Position numbers and translations under genes: made by a program
The notes under the pieces: model-generated
Told to the model about the DNA's origin: nothing
The model's input: only the letters and a program-made list of their open reading frames with translations
Database searches by the model: none
Assembly: GCF_945952405.1 (NCBI RefSeq)
Contig: NZ_CAMFIA010000026.1
Span: 1 to 49,361, forward strand
Origin: an uncultured Stenotrophomonas sp.
Lineage (GTDB): Bacteria; Pseudomonadota; Gammaproteobacteria; Xanthomonadales; Xanthomonadaceae
Length of the DNA stretch: 49,361 nucleotides
Direction of reading: 5' to 3'
Part shown: positions 19,231 to 31,074 of the stretch, piece by piece
Layout: each line of letters opens with the position of its first letter
Numbering within the stretch: position 1 is the first letter of the stretch

Positions 19231-20154
19231 ATGCACAGCCTCTCCCTTGCCGACCTCGATCGCCTCGGCCGCAGCAGCGGCTTCCGCTACCGGCTGCCCG
19301 CGACCGATATGCCGGGTGAGCGCTGCGTGGTGCAGGGCAGGGTGGAGCAGCGCTGCCTGCGCCCAGGCGTGACCCTGGCGCTGTCGGATGTGATCGCGCA
19401 TCTGCCCTTCGAGGCCACCTCGGAGTCGCCACCGGCGTTCTCGGCGATCGTGATGCTGGAGGGCCGTGCCGGTGCGCGGTTGGCAGGGCAGCCCGTGCTG
19501 GGCATGGCTCCGGGAGCGGGTGCGAGGGTGCTGGCCGGCGCCGCGCCGATGACCGCCATCCATCCCGCCGGGCAACGGATGCGCAGCCTGAATGTGTCGG
19601 TGGACGCGCAGATGACGCGCGATGACCCGATGATCGCCGAGCTGCTGTCCGTCGCGCATTACGGTGCTGGTCAGGCGCTGCGCAACTGGCACGTGCCGGA
19701 TCACCTGGAACGGGCCGCGGAGCAGGTGCTGTCCGGCACCTGGCATGGAGCGATGCATGCGCTGCTGTGCGAGGGCATTGGCCTGCAGATGCTGGCGTTG
19801 GCTGCACCGGTCGCGGACGCCACGCCGGACCTGCGTGTTTCAGCGCGTGACCGCCGCATGCTGCAGCGGGTGATCGACTGCCTGCAGGCCGCGCCAGCCG
19901 CCGACCACAGCCTGCAGGATCTGGCCCGGCTGGCCTGCATGAGCCCGAGCAGCCTGCGCCAGAAGTTCCAGCAGGTGCACCGCTGTTCGGTGTTTGCCTG
20001 GTTGCGCGAGCGGCGCCTGCAGCTGGCCTGCGAACAGCTGCGCCAGGGCTGCAGCGTGCAGCAGGCGGCCCATTTCGTCGGCTACCGGCACGCCACGAAT
20101 TTCGCCACCGCCTTCCGTGCACGCTATGGCATCGCTCCCAGCCAGCTGCGTTGA
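19231..20154 (+). CDS. AraC family transcriptional regulator (PchR-like)
   Basis: A 307-residue regulator with an N-terminal ligand-sensing domain and a C-terminal double helix-turn-helix (about residues 205-305): HSLQDLARLACMSPSSLRQK for the first helix pair and SVQQAAHFVGYRHATNFATA for the second, ending in YGIAPSQLR. PchR-type members sense ferric siderophores and activate receptor genes. The gene lies between a divergent zinc-type receptor and a siderophore receptor 111 bases downstream on the same strand, which it most likely controls. The ATG has no strong Shine-Dalgarno sequence. The ligand cannot be read from sequence. Confidence 0.85.
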   Translation: MHSLSLADLDRLGRSSGFRYRLPATDMPGERCVVQGRVEQRCLRPGVTLALSDVIAHLPFEATSESPPAFSAIVMLEGRAGARLAGQPVLGMAPGAGARVLAGAAPMTAIHPAGQRMRSLNVSVDAQMTRDDPMIAELLSVAHYGAGQALRNWHVPDHLERAAEQVLSGTWHGAMHALLCEGIGLQMLALAAPVADATPDLRVSARDRRMLQRVIDCLQAAPAADHSLQDLARLACMSPSSLRQKFQQVHRCSVFAWLRERRLQLACEQLRQGCSVQQAAHFVGYRHATNFATAFRARYGIAPSQLR

Positions 20155-20221
20155 ATCCGGCTGATCGCTGGCAGCGTGCAAACACCTGCTGCGTTCGCGC
20201 ATACGCGTGATCACGCTTAAA

Positions 20222-20236
20222 TGACAATAATTCTCA
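20222..20236. promoter_or_regulatory. Fur box of the siderophore receptor
   Basis: TGACAATAATTCTCA matches the Fur 7-1-7 pattern TGATAAT-N-ATTATCA at 12 of 14 informative positions. It lies 30 bases before the receptor start at 20266 and overlaps an in-frame ATG at 20221, which is therefore unlikely to be the start. Confidence 0.8.
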
Positions 20237-20265
20237 TCCAGCCTTTCCCTCCTGCTGGATCTTCC

Positions 20266-22437
20266 ATGTCTGCCTGCTTCCGCCCCTGTGCCCTGGCAAC
20301 CGCCATCGGCACCAGCCTGGCGCTGCTCAATCCTGCCCACGCCGCCGAGCGCACGCCCGCCGCGACGACCTCCCAGCTGCCGACCGTGCAGGTCATTGCC
20401 GACCTCGATGGCAGCACCGAAACGTCGCGTTCCTACACCACCGATTCGATGGGCAGGGCGACCGGCCTGTCGCTGACCTCACGGCAGACGCCGCAGTCGG
20501 TCAGCGTGGTCACCCGGCAGCAGATCGAGGACCGTGGCCTGCTCAGCACCGCCGATGCGCTGGCCACCGCTCCGGGTATCTCGGTCACGCGCAGCGATGC
20601 CAACCGCTACGCGTTTTCCGCGCGTGGTTTCGACATCGACAACTACCAGTTCGATGGCGTGGTGATGCCGGTGCTGTCGCCGTGGAATTTCGGCGAGAAC
20701 AACCTGGACATGGTGGTGTACGACCGCATCGAGATCGTGCGCGGTGCCAATGGCCTGATGACCGGCGCGGGTAATCCTTCGGCGGCGGTGAACTACGTGC
20801 GCAAGCGCCCGCTGCGGGAGTTCGCCGCCAGTGGCGGCATCAGCCTCGGCAGCTGGGATGCACGACGCGCGTGGGTGGATGTGTCCAGTCCGTTGAGCCG
20901 GGAAGGACGCGTGCGCGGCCGTATCGTCGCTGCACAGGCCGAGGCTGACAGCTACACCGCTGGCCTGGACAGCACCGCCAGGACGCTCTACGGCGTGGTC
21001 AGCGTGGACCTGGGCGCGGACACCGGACTGATCGCCGGAATCTCCTACCAGGGCAATGACAACCGCGGCTTCGGCAGCGGCTTCGCGCTGTTCAACGCCG
21101 ATGGCACGCGTACCCGCTTCGACCGCTCGGTATCGGCCACTGCGCGGTGGGCAAGGATGAACACCGATACCCGCAACGGCTTCTTCGATTTCAACCACCG
21201 CTTCGGCAACGATTGGCAGGCCCGCGTGTCCTACAGCCGCTCGCATACCGACATGGAGATGAAGCACCTCTATCGGGGCGGCTACCCCGATCCGCTCACA
21301 GGCGCCATGCCCAGCGGAAACAGCTTCACCCGCTATGACGGTCCGGTCCGGCGCGAGGCCGTCAGTGCCAGCCTGTCTGGTCCGTTCCAGCTGTTCGGCC
21401 GCCAGCACACCGCGTCGATCGGCTGGTCGCGCTCGCGCGACGAGATCGCGCTGGGCCAGTACCGCGCGCTGGCGCCTCTGCCGCCGTTGGCGAGCTATCT
21501 GGACTGGCATGGACCCGGCACGCCCGAGCCGGTGTGGGCCAGCGGCAAGACCCAGGCCGACGATCTGGACAACCAGCAGAGCGGTGCCTACGCGGTGGCC
21601 CGGCTGTCGTTGGCAGAGCCGCTGCATGTGATCGTGGGCGGTCGCCTGAGCGACTGGCAGACCGACCAGGTCTACTTCGGCGCCCAGCGCAGGTACCGCT
21701 ACCGCAACGAGTTCGTGCCCTATGCCGGCGTGGTCTGGGACCTCAACGGCTACGCCAGCGTGTACGCCAGTTACACCGGCATCTTCAAGCCGCAGAACAA
21801 CCGCGATGCGTCCGGGCAGATCCTCGAACCGGTCAGTGGCCGCAGCTACGAGCTCGGCCTCAAGGGTAGCTGGCTGCAGGAGCGTCTGAACGCTTCGGCG
21901 GCGCTGTTCCGTACCCGCCAGAACAACCTGGCCGAAGCCACCAGTGGGTTGGTCGAGGGCAGCACACAAGCGGCCTATCGCGCGGTGCAGGGAGCGACCG
22001 TGGATGGACTGGAGCTGGAGCTGGCCGGTGAGCCGCTGCCGGGCTGGAGCCTGGGCACCAGCTTCACCACCTTCATCGCGCAGGACGCGCAGGGCAGGAC
22101 GATCAATACCGCCAAGCCGCGCAGCCTGTTCAAGCTGTTCACCACCTGGCGGCTGCCGGGTGCCTGGGACCGGCTGACCCTCGGCGCTGGCGTGGACTGG
22201 CAGAACCGCATGTACCAGACCGCCACCGCACCTGGAAACCGCAGGGTGCCGGTGCAGCAGCCGAGCTACGCGCTGGTCAACCTGATGGCGCGTTACCAGT
22301 TCAATTCCCATGTGTCGGCGGCACTGAACCTCAACAACGTGTTCGATCGCCACTATTACTCGCAGATCGGTTTCTACAACCAGGGCTGGTACGGCGCGCC
22401 CCGAAACGTGATGTTCACCGTGAAGGTCGGCTATTAA
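20266..22437 (+). CDS. TonB-dependent siderophore receptor
   Basis: A 723-residue outer-membrane receptor with a signal peptide ending NPAHA (about residue 24). The TonB-box region is LPTVQVIAD. The plug carries RQTPQSVSVVTRQQIEDRGL and the SARGFDIDNYQFDG motif typical of FhuE/FpvA/FoxA-type siderophore receptors. The barrel includes GRSYELGLKGSWLQERLNAS and ends PRNVMFTVKVGY. No N-terminal STN signalling domain is present, so it should not act through a sigma factor. A Fur box overlaps the false upstream start at 20221. The AraC-type gene just upstream is its probable activator. The particular siderophore is not known. Confidence 0.9.
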   Translation: MSACFRPCALATAIGTSLALLNPAHAAERTPAATTSQLPTVQVIADLDGSTETSRSYTTDSMGRATGLSLTSRQTPQSVSVVTRQQIEDRGLLSTADALATAPGISVTRSDANRYAFSARGFDIDNYQFDGVVMPVLSPWNFGENNLDMVVYDRIEIVRGANGLMTGAGNPSAAVNYVRKRPLREFAASGGISLGSWDARRAWVDVSSPLSREGRVRGRIVAAQAEADSYTAGLDSTARTLYGVVSVDLGADTGLIAGISYQGNDNRGFGSGFALFNADGTRTRFDRSVSATARWARMNTDTRNGFFDFNHRFGNDWQARVSYSRSHTDMEMKHLYRGGYPDPLTGAMPSGNSFTRYDGPVRREAVSASLSGPFQLFGRQHTASIGWSRSRDEIALGQYRALAPLPPLASYLDWHGPGTPEPVWASGKTQADDLDNQQSGAYAVARLSLAEPLHVIVGGRLSDWQTDQVYFGAQRRYRYRNEFVPYAGVVWDLNGYASVYASYTGIFKPQNNRDASGQILEPVSGRSYELGLKGSWLQERLNASAALFRTRQNNLAEATSGLVEGSTQAAYRAVQGATVDGLELELAGEPLPGWSLGTSFTTFIAQDAQGRTINTAKPRSLFKLFTTWRLPGAWDRLTLGAGVDWQNRMYQTATAPGNRRVPVQQPSYALVNLMARYQFNSHVSAALNLNNVFDRHYYSQIGFYNQGWYGAPRNVMFTVKVGY

Positions 22438-22559
22438 GTCACGGGGTTGCCGTTCATTCAGCGCCCCGCCTTGCGCCTGCTGCCGACGATCGGCACGATC
22501 ACCGCACTGCACCCCACAACGCCTCACGCAGAGTCTTCTTCATTCAAACGGAGCCCCGT

Positions 22560-23051
22560 ATGAAACTGTTGAAGCTGTTGACCGCTGTGCTGTTGTCCGC
22601 CCTTTCAGTGCCGGTCGCATCGGCGATGGCGGCGGAGGATTCACCTTCGCCGCTGCTGGGGCGCTGGTCGCTGGATATCTCCACCTCGGCGCTGCCGGTG
22701 GCGCAGCGCCCGAAACAGGTCGTGCTGGAGTTCAAGGATGCCGGCGGCGGGCGCTGGAGTTCACACGTGGACATCGTGCTGCATGACGGCAAGACCATGA
22801 AATCCGACGGCACGCTGGCATTGGATGGCACGCCCGGGCCGCTGTCCGGCAGTTACGGCGCGGACCGGGCCAACCTGAAGCTGCCGGCGCCGAACACGCT
22901 GGTGATGCAGCTGGTGGATCACGGCACGCCGGCCTCCACCCGCATCTACACTGTTGCCGCGGACCGGGCGACGATGACCGAGACCAAGGCGTTCTACGGC
23001 CATGACGGTACACCGATCCTGCAGACCAACCTGTTCAAGCGGATGCCGTAG
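22560..23051 (+). CDS. Secreted or periplasmic protein of unknown function
   Basis: A 163-residue protein with a clear signal peptide (MKLLKLLTAVLLSALSVPVA, cleavage near ASAMA-AED). The mature part begins PLLGRWSLDISTSALP, a pattern common in small beta-barrel lipocalin-like proteins, and has several alternating hydrophobic strands. I do not recognise a named family. It starts 122 bases after the siderophore receptor on the same strand; co-transcription is possible, but no functional link is evident. AACGGAG lies about six bases before the ATG. Confidence 0.75.
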   Translation: MKLLKLLTAVLLSALSVPVASAMAAEDSPSPLLGRWSLDISTSALPVAQRPKQVVLEFKDAGGGRWSSHVDIVLHDGKTMKSDGTLALDGTPGPLSGSYGADRANLKLPAPNTLVMQLVDHGTPASTRIYTVAADRATMTETKAFYGHDGTPILQTNLFKRMP

Positions 23052-23058
23052 CCGCACC

Positions 23059-23098
23059 GCCTGCGCCCCGCGCGTGCAGTGGCGCGCGGGGGGCAGGC
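23059..23098. terminator. Bidirectional terminator-like hairpin
   Basis: A 16-bp stem with one mismatch (23059-23074 with 23083-23098) and an 8-base loop lies between the convergent stops of the secreted protein and aceE. Very GC-rich, with no T run. Confidence 0.6.
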
Positions 23099-23104
23099 GC
23101 TGGC

Positions 23105-25768
<2,664 letters not shown>

Positions 25769-26012
25769 GGCTGTCTCCAGAGGGCGCCGGTCGGATCTCT
25801 GCCTGGGCGACAACACCGGCAGGGCGCACTGCGCTGGAGCGGGGTCGCAACGGCGGGGCCGTGACGCGAAGGGCGACCGTGGCGGCCACCGAGAACGCAA
25901 GCGTAGGCCTGGCCCTGCGGCTTCGATAGGCGGGCCCCGCTTGGATCTCTGGCAAGCAGGGCTTGGCGCGCAGCGCCGTATGATGGGCCGATGCGCTGGC
26001 CGCTGCCTGCGA

Positions 26013-26312
26013 TCAGGCTGGGGACACGCCCGGGAAGAACATCGGGATGACCGCTACGCCGATGCCCAGCAGGCACCAGGCGACGATGGGCAGCCAGCCG
26101 GCGAGCTGCTGGCAGTATTCCGGCATGCGACGTCCCCCGATCCACAGCAGCAGCGTAAGCAGGCCCAGTGCGTATGCGAGGGCGACGACTACCGGATGCA
26201 CGTGGATGACCCGGCTGGGCGACCACATCTGCTGCTGGTAGGCCGTGGTGTGCGCGACCAGCAGCAGGAACAGCAGGCTGCTGAGGGTGTTGATGGCGGT
26301 GCGTGCGTTCAT
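26013..26312 (-). CDS. Small membrane protein, unknown function
   Basis: A 99-residue protein with three hydrophobic segments: about residues 8-25 (NTLSSLLFLLLVAHTTAY), 40-57 (VVVALAYALGLLTLLLW) and 72-93 (GWLPIVAWCLLGIGVAVIP). I do not recognise the family. AAGGAG about nine bases before the ATG at 26312 makes this start secure; upstream in-frame codons are non-conserved and overlap the divergent sigma-factor region. It is transcribed toward aceE, with 244 bases between. Confidence 0.7.
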   Translation of the reverse strand: MNARTAINTLSSLLFLLLVAHTTAYQQQMWSPSRVIHVHPVVVALAYALGLLTLLLWIGGRRMPEYCQQLAGWLPIVAWCLLGIGVAVIPMFFPGVSPA

Positions 26313-26452
26313 TGAGGGGTACTCCTTGTACCGGCTGCCAGGACATTGCAGGGGGCGGCATTCTAGCGGCAGCGCCGCCGCGGCTGAAACGCCACTGTCA
26401 TCAGCGGCCGTCACCCTGCGGGGCTTTCCAGCCTCGGGGTGGTTGGCCGGTC

Positions 26453-26968
26453 GTGAACAGCGTGAGGATCTGGGAGAAGAGCTATGCGCTGCGGCGTCGG
26501 CTGCTGCGTGGCTTCTTCCTGCGCCGCGGTTCCGCCAGCGAGGATGCTGACGACCTGGCGCAGGAGGTCTATCTGCGCCTGCTGCGCAGCACCGGTGAGC
26601 ACGCTGCGGCGATCGAGAATCCGGAAGCCTACCTGTTCACCGTCGCGGCCAACCTGGCGCGCGAACACGCGCGCGCGCGATCGTCGCTGCCGCCGCTGGA
26701 GGACGTCGATCTGCTGGCTGAAGTGTTGAAGAGCGAAGAAGACATCGAGGGCGAGTTCGAGCGTGCACAGCGCTGGAACGGCATCCGCAGCACCCTTGCA
26801 CAGCTGCCGGCCACCACCCGGCGGGTGATGGAACTGCATTACCGCGACGGGCTGGACTGCCCGGGCATCAGCCAGCAACTGCAGGTATCGGTGCACATGG
26901 TGCGCAAGCATATCGGCAAGGGTCTGGAAGCATGCAGGAAGGCGCTGGGCGCCAAGGAGCTGACATGA
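26453..26968 (+). CDS. ECF RNA polymerase sigma factor, FecI-like
   Basis: A 171-residue extracytoplasmic-function sigma factor. Region 2 is seen as ASEDADDLAQEVYLRLLRS (about 24-42) with the -10 binding helix after it; region 4 is VMELHYRDGLDCPGISQQLQ with a helix-turn-helix ending VRKHIGKGLEACRKAL. FecI-type factors are released by a FecR partner when a TonB receptor binds its ligand. The most likely start is GTG at 26453, giving the normal length; no strong ribosome site is seen. The stop overlaps the ATG of the FecR gene (ATGA), so the two are coupled. Confidence 0.9.
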   Translation: MNSVRIWEKSYALRRRLLRGFFLRRGSASEDADDLAQEVYLRLLRSTGEHAAAIENPEAYLFTVAANLAREHARARSSLPPLEDVDLLAEVLKSEEDIEGEFERAQRWNGIRSTLAQLPATTRRVMELHYRDGLDCPGISQQLQVSVHMVRKHIGKGLEACRKALGAKELT

Positions 26969-27990
26969 ACCGGAATCCATCGCAGGCGCCCGGCGACGAA
27001 ATCGCGGGCGAGGCGACCGAGTGGTTCCTGTGCAATCGCGAAGGGCCGTTGAGCGAGGCCCAGCGCCTCGCCTTCCTGGACTGGATGAAGCGTTCCCCCG
27101 AGCATGTGCGCGCCTACATGGGCGCCCTCGCATTGCACCGCCAGGTGGGTGAAGCGCTGCAGCTGCCCTTGCCCGAGGAGGCGCCGCCGCCGCCGCGGCA
27201 GGCGGCCTCGGCCAAGGTGGTTCCGCTGTTCGCCCGCACGCCGCCACCGGTGCGCGACCTGCCGCGCCGCCGCCGCACGCGCTGGATCGCCGTGGCCGCC
27301 GCGGCCTGCATCGCACTGCTGGCGGCTGGCCTGCTGCCGCAGGTGATGCCTGCCGAACAGATCTACAGTGCCGACCACGCGGAGCTGCGCGACCTGGTGC
27401 TGCCCGACCGGACCCAGGTGCGGCTCAATGCGGACAGCCGCCTGCGGGTACGCATGGGCTGGTTCAGCCGCAGGGTGGAACTGCTGCAGGGCGAGGCCAC
27501 GTTCGACATCGCGCGCGACCGGCGTCCGTTCGAGGTCCGGGTCAACGGCCTGCAGATCCGTGACATCGGCACGGTGTTCGATGTGTCGCGCCGGCTGCAG
27601 GGCACGCGCGTCGGCGTGGTCTCCGGGCAGGTCGAGATATGGAGCCGGGGCGCCGGTGCCCGACGCCTGGCCGCGTTGGGCGAAGGCCGTGTGGTCGAGG
27701 TGGATGCGCGCAGCCATGCGGTGCAGTCGTTGGATATGCCGTTGTCGATGCTGTTGGACTGGCAGCAGCGCAAGGTGTCGTTCCTGGACGAGCGGCTGGA
27801 TGAGGTGGCCGCCGCCTTCAACCGCCACAACGCGGTGCAGGTACGGGTACTGGACGAGGGTGCGGCATCGGCGCGGCTGTCGGGCAGCCTGGATGCACAC
27901 CGCATCGGTGCGTTGCAGGCCTTCCTCGAGCGCGATCCGCGCTTTGTGGTCCGCCGCGAAGGCGACACGGTACGGGTCGGAAGTCGTTGA
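26965..27990 (+). CDS. FecR-type anti-sigma regulator
   Basis: A 341-residue inner-membrane transducer that holds the adjacent sigma factor and passes a signal from the receptor. The N-terminal DUF4880 part (residues about 10-60) has ATEWFLCNREGPLSEAQR and FLDWMKRSPEHVRAYM. One membrane segment lies near 103-120 (RWIAVAAAACIALLAAGLL). The periplasmic FecR domain shows DLVLPDRTQVRLNADSRL and LLQGEATFDIARDRRPFEVR, and a C-terminal STN/DUF4974-like part follows. It overlaps the sigma gene and lies 141 bases before the STN-domain receptor. Confidence 0.93.
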   Translation: MNRNPSQAPGDEIAGEATEWFLCNREGPLSEAQRLAFLDWMKRSPEHVRAYMGALALHRQVGEALQLPLPEEAPPPPRQAASAKVVPLFARTPPPVRDLPRRRRTRWIAVAAAACIALLAAGLLPQVMPAEQIYSADHAELRDLVLPDRTQVRLNADSRLRVRMGWFSRRVELLQGEATFDIARDRRPFEVRVNGLQIRDIGTVFDVSRRLQGTRVGVVSGQVEIWSRGAGARRLAALGEGRVVEVDARSHAVQSLDMPLSMLLDWQQRKVSFLDERLDEVAAAFNRHNAVQVRVLDEGAASARLSGSLDAHRIGALQAFLERDPRFVVRREGDTVRVGSR

Positions 27991-28131
27991 AGCCGGCCTG
28001 GCTGTGCACTGTCAGAAAAGATTCATCGAATCCGCGTTCTCCACTTCGGAAGAAGCGGGCTCTTACTTGGGAGAAGCCCCTGTCGAATCGTGCAGCGGCA
28101 CTTGTTGCCCTCTCTCTTGCAAGGACCCGTG

Positions 28132-31065
28132 ATGCGGAACACGCTCTACCTGTCGATCATCCTCGCCCTGTCTCCCTGCAGCGTTCCGCTGGCCTTCGCG
28201 GCCGGCGGCGATGGCCTGGATGCCCGTGTCTCCGCGCCGATCCCGGCACAGCCGCTGGCGCGTGCGCTGGAGCAGCTGTCGCGCGGTTCCGGCGTGCAGT
28301 TCCTGTACGCGGCTGGCAGTGACGCCCGCATTGGCGGTGCCGTGCCGCGCGGCGCCACCGTCAAGCAGGCGCTGGACGCATTGCTGGCCGGTACCGGCCT
28401 GGGCTACACGGTGGTCGACGGCAACGTGATTGCCATTGATCCGGCGCCGGCGCGGAGTGAGCCGAAGCCGGCCGCAGACAAGCCGCGCGAAGCCGAGGCG
28501 GTGGTGGCCCCGACCCTGGGTACGGTGAAGGTGATTGCCGCGCACGAAGTGATCGACCAGAAGAAGACCTCGCCGGTGATCAAGGACTCGGTGGTCTACG
28601 ACGAGATGGACAGCTACGGTGACGAGACCCTGGCCGAGAGCCTGATGGCCGCGCCGGGTCTGAGCGCCGTGGAGGATGCCGGTGAACCCCGCTACGTGAC
28701 CGTGCGCGGCGTGCAGGCCAACCTCAACTACACCACCATCGATGGCATCGCGATCGCCAGCGTGGGTGGCAGTGGCTCGGGTGAGCGCATGAACAACCTG
28801 CAGCTGATTCCCAGCGACATCGGCACCCGTACCGACATCTACAAGAGCTTCAGCGCTGAACAGGCACCGGATGCGATCGGCGGCGTGATCGACATCATCA
28901 GCCGCAGCGCGTTCGATCGATCCGGCAAGTATGTTTTCGCCGATGTTGCCGGAATCCACTCCACCGCGGAGACCAACGTCGAGCGCAGCGCAGGCGGCAA
29001 TCACCAGACGCTCGGCCACTTCGGCAAGAGCGCCAAGATGGTGTTCTCCAACCAGTTTGGTGCCGACCAGGCGTTCGGCATCGTCGCCGTGGCGCGCTAC
29101 GAGCAGCGCTCGCGCAACAGCATCAAGCGCTGGGTGGAATCGAACTACTACTACAACGATGCCGGCAAGTACCTCACCGACGGCAGCACCGGACCGGACC
29201 AGGCCAAGGGCTGGAATGGGCTGCGCGCACCCGGCAACTTCAGTACCGGCACCTACACCAACTTCATCACCAACTTCGGTGGCTCGGCCAAGCTGGAATG
29301 GAAGCCATCGGACGACCCGTTCTACGCGTCGCTGCTGCTGTACTCGTACCGGTTCTACGAGAACTCGACGATGAACAAGACCGACCTGTACGGCAATGCC
29401 AAGTTTCCGATCCGCAACCAGACCGCCGACAGCGGCACCACCCAGATCAACAGCATCTACATCAAGAACCGGCACGACCGCTGGGACCGCAGCAACCGGG
29501 GTGCCATCGCCAGCTTCAACTGGGACATCGGTGATCGCTCGCGGCTGACCCTGCGTGCAGGCCACACCGAGGAGACCTTCCACAACAGCCAGGTCTACTG
29601 GGGCGTGCGCGCCTACCCGAGCAATCTGTTCGTGGACTACGAGAACGACAGCCACGGCTTTCCCAACGCGGTGGCGGTCTCCGATTCCAGCCTGTTGACC
29701 ACCTCGGCGTTCAAGCTCAACCCGGCACAGGCCTATGTCTCGCCGCGCGATGCCAAGGAGAGCATCGACAACCTGCGTGCCGACTTCAGCTACAACATCG
29801 ATGCGGACGCACGCGGCTTCGGCCTGGCTGCCGGTGCCGAGTACCGCCATCTGAAGATCTGGCAGGACATCGATTTCGACTACTTCAAGAGCAGCGCGAC
29901 GCTGAACGACTATCTGTATCCGGGATCGACCCTGCTGGGCAGCGTGCCGGGTTTCCCGCTGATCGACAACCGCAAGTGGAACGAGGAGCTGGTCCCCAGG
30001 CTGGGCAACAACAACGCGGCCTATCCGAATGCCAATTTCACCAGTGACTACAAATACGTCGAGGACATCAGCAACGCCTATGCGTCCGCGCACTATGCCT
30101 GGGACCGGCTGCTGCTGATCGGCGGGCTGCGTTACGACCACACCCGCTTCGATGCGTACAGCCCGTTCAGCAACGATGGTGGCACCACCTATACCTCGGC
30201 ATTCCGCAGGACCGACGGCGGCTACAACAACCTGCTGCCGTCGCTGAATGCAACATTCAAGCTGAGCGAGGACCAGCGCCTGCGCTTCTCCGCCAGCCGC
30301 ACGCTGGGCCGGCCGACGCCCAGCAACATCGCCCAGGCCAGCAGCACCAGCTGTGGTGATGACGAGGAGGGCAGGGGCTTCTGCACCATCAAGCAGGGCA
30401 ACGCCAACCTGCAGCCGCGCCGCTCCACCAACATCGACCTGGCGTGGGACCTGTACTTCAACGGCAACAACGGGCTGGTCTCGGTCGCACTGTTCGACAA
30501 GGTGATCAAGGACGACATCTATACCCTGACCACCTTCGAGAACGTGGGGGATACCCGCTACCGGGTAACCCAGCCGATGAATACCGATGAATCGAAGCTG
30601 CGCGGCGTGGAGTTCGCGGTGGCCAACCGCAACCTGCAGTGGGGGCGCCAGCGCTTCGACATGTACGCCAACGCGACGCGCCTGCAGGGCCAGACCAACT
30701 ACCGCATCAGCGACGGCAGCGAGCGCCGCCTGGACCGCCTGCTGTACCAGCCGGACTGGTCGCTCAATGGGTCGGTGATCTGGCGCATGCCGTGGAAGGG
30801 CGCGCAGCTGCGCATGTCCGGAACCTACCGCAGCAGGATGCTGGTCGATTTCGGCGATACCGAGTGGCTGGATTCGTACTACGACCCCTATATGACCTTC
30901 AACATGGCCTTCAGCCACAAGGTCAGCCGGCACGTGACGCTGAAGTACGAAGCCAAGAACCTGTTCAACACCCAGCCGACCTACAGCACCGGCCCGAACG
31001 GGCGCTTCCGTACCGAGATCGACGATTACGGCCGCTTCTTCTACTTCCACATCATCTACAACTGA
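28132..31065 (+). CDS. TonB-dependent transducer with STN signalling domain
   Basis: A 977-residue outer-membrane receptor that can also signal. After a signal peptide (end near AFA, residue 22) comes a secretin/TonB short N-terminal (STN) domain, about residues 32-105 (PIPAQPLARALEQLSRGSGV ... VKQALDALLAGTGLGYTVV), the part that contacts FecR. A plug follows (DETLAESLMAAPGLSAVED, VRGVQANLNYTTIDGI) and a large barrel ending in RFFYFHIIYN. The FecI/FecR pair upstream and the PhoD phosphatase nine bases downstream suggest that it senses and imports a phosphate-containing compound; the ligand is unknown. The start at 28132 has AAGGA eight bases upstream. Confidence 0.9.
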   Translation: MRNTLYLSIILALSPCSVPLAFAAGGDGLDARVSAPIPAQPLARALEQLSRGSGVQFLYAAGSDARIGGAVPRGATVKQALDALLAGTGLGYTVVDGNVIAIDPAPARSEPKPAADKPREAEAVVAPTLGTVKVIAAHEVIDQKKTSPVIKDSVVYDEMDSYGDETLAESLMAAPGLSAVEDAGEPRYVTVRGVQANLNYTTIDGIAIASVGGSGSGERMNNLQLIPSDIGTRTDIYKSFSAEQAPDAIGGVIDIISRSAFDRSGKYVFADVAGIHSTAETNVERSAGGNHQTLGHFGKSAKMVFSNQFGADQAFGIVAVARYEQRSRNSIKRWVESNYYYNDAGKYLTDGSTGPDQAKGWNGLRAPGNFSTGTYTNFITNFGGSAKLEWKPSDDPFYASLLLYSYRFYENSTMNKTDLYGNAKFPIRNQTADSGTTQINSIYIKNRHDRWDRSNRGAIASFNWDIGDRSRLTLRAGHTEETFHNSQVYWGVRAYPSNLFVDYENDSHGFPNAVAVSDSSLLTTSAFKLNPAQAYVSPRDAKESIDNLRADFSYNIDADARGFGLAAGAEYRHLKIWQDIDFDYFKSSATLNDYLYPGSTLLGSVPGFPLIDNRKWNEELVPRLGNNNAAYPNANFTSDYKYVEDISNAYASAHYAWDRLLLIGGLRYDHTRFDAYSPFSNDGGTTYTSAFRRTDGGYNNLLPSLNATFKLSEDQRLRFSASRTLGRPTPSNIAQASSTSCGDDEEGRGFCTIKQGNANLQPRRSTNIDLAWDLYFNGNNGLVSVALFDKVIKDDIYTLTTFENVGDTRYRVTQPMNTDESKLRGVEFAVANRNLQWGRQRFDMYANATRLQGQTNYRISDGSERRLDRLLYQPDWSLNGSVIWRMPWKGAQLRMSGTYRSRMLVDFGDTEWLDSYYDPYMTFNMAFSHKVSRHVTLKYEAKNLFNTQPTYSTGPNGRFRTEIDDYGRFFYFHIIYN

Positions 31066-31074
31066 GGAGCGCGC

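Noticed and set aside
28000..28060. Pho box ahead of the STN receptor
   Set aside because: CTGTCAGAAAA is present, but the second half-site at the required 11-base spacing (GATTCAT) fits poorly.
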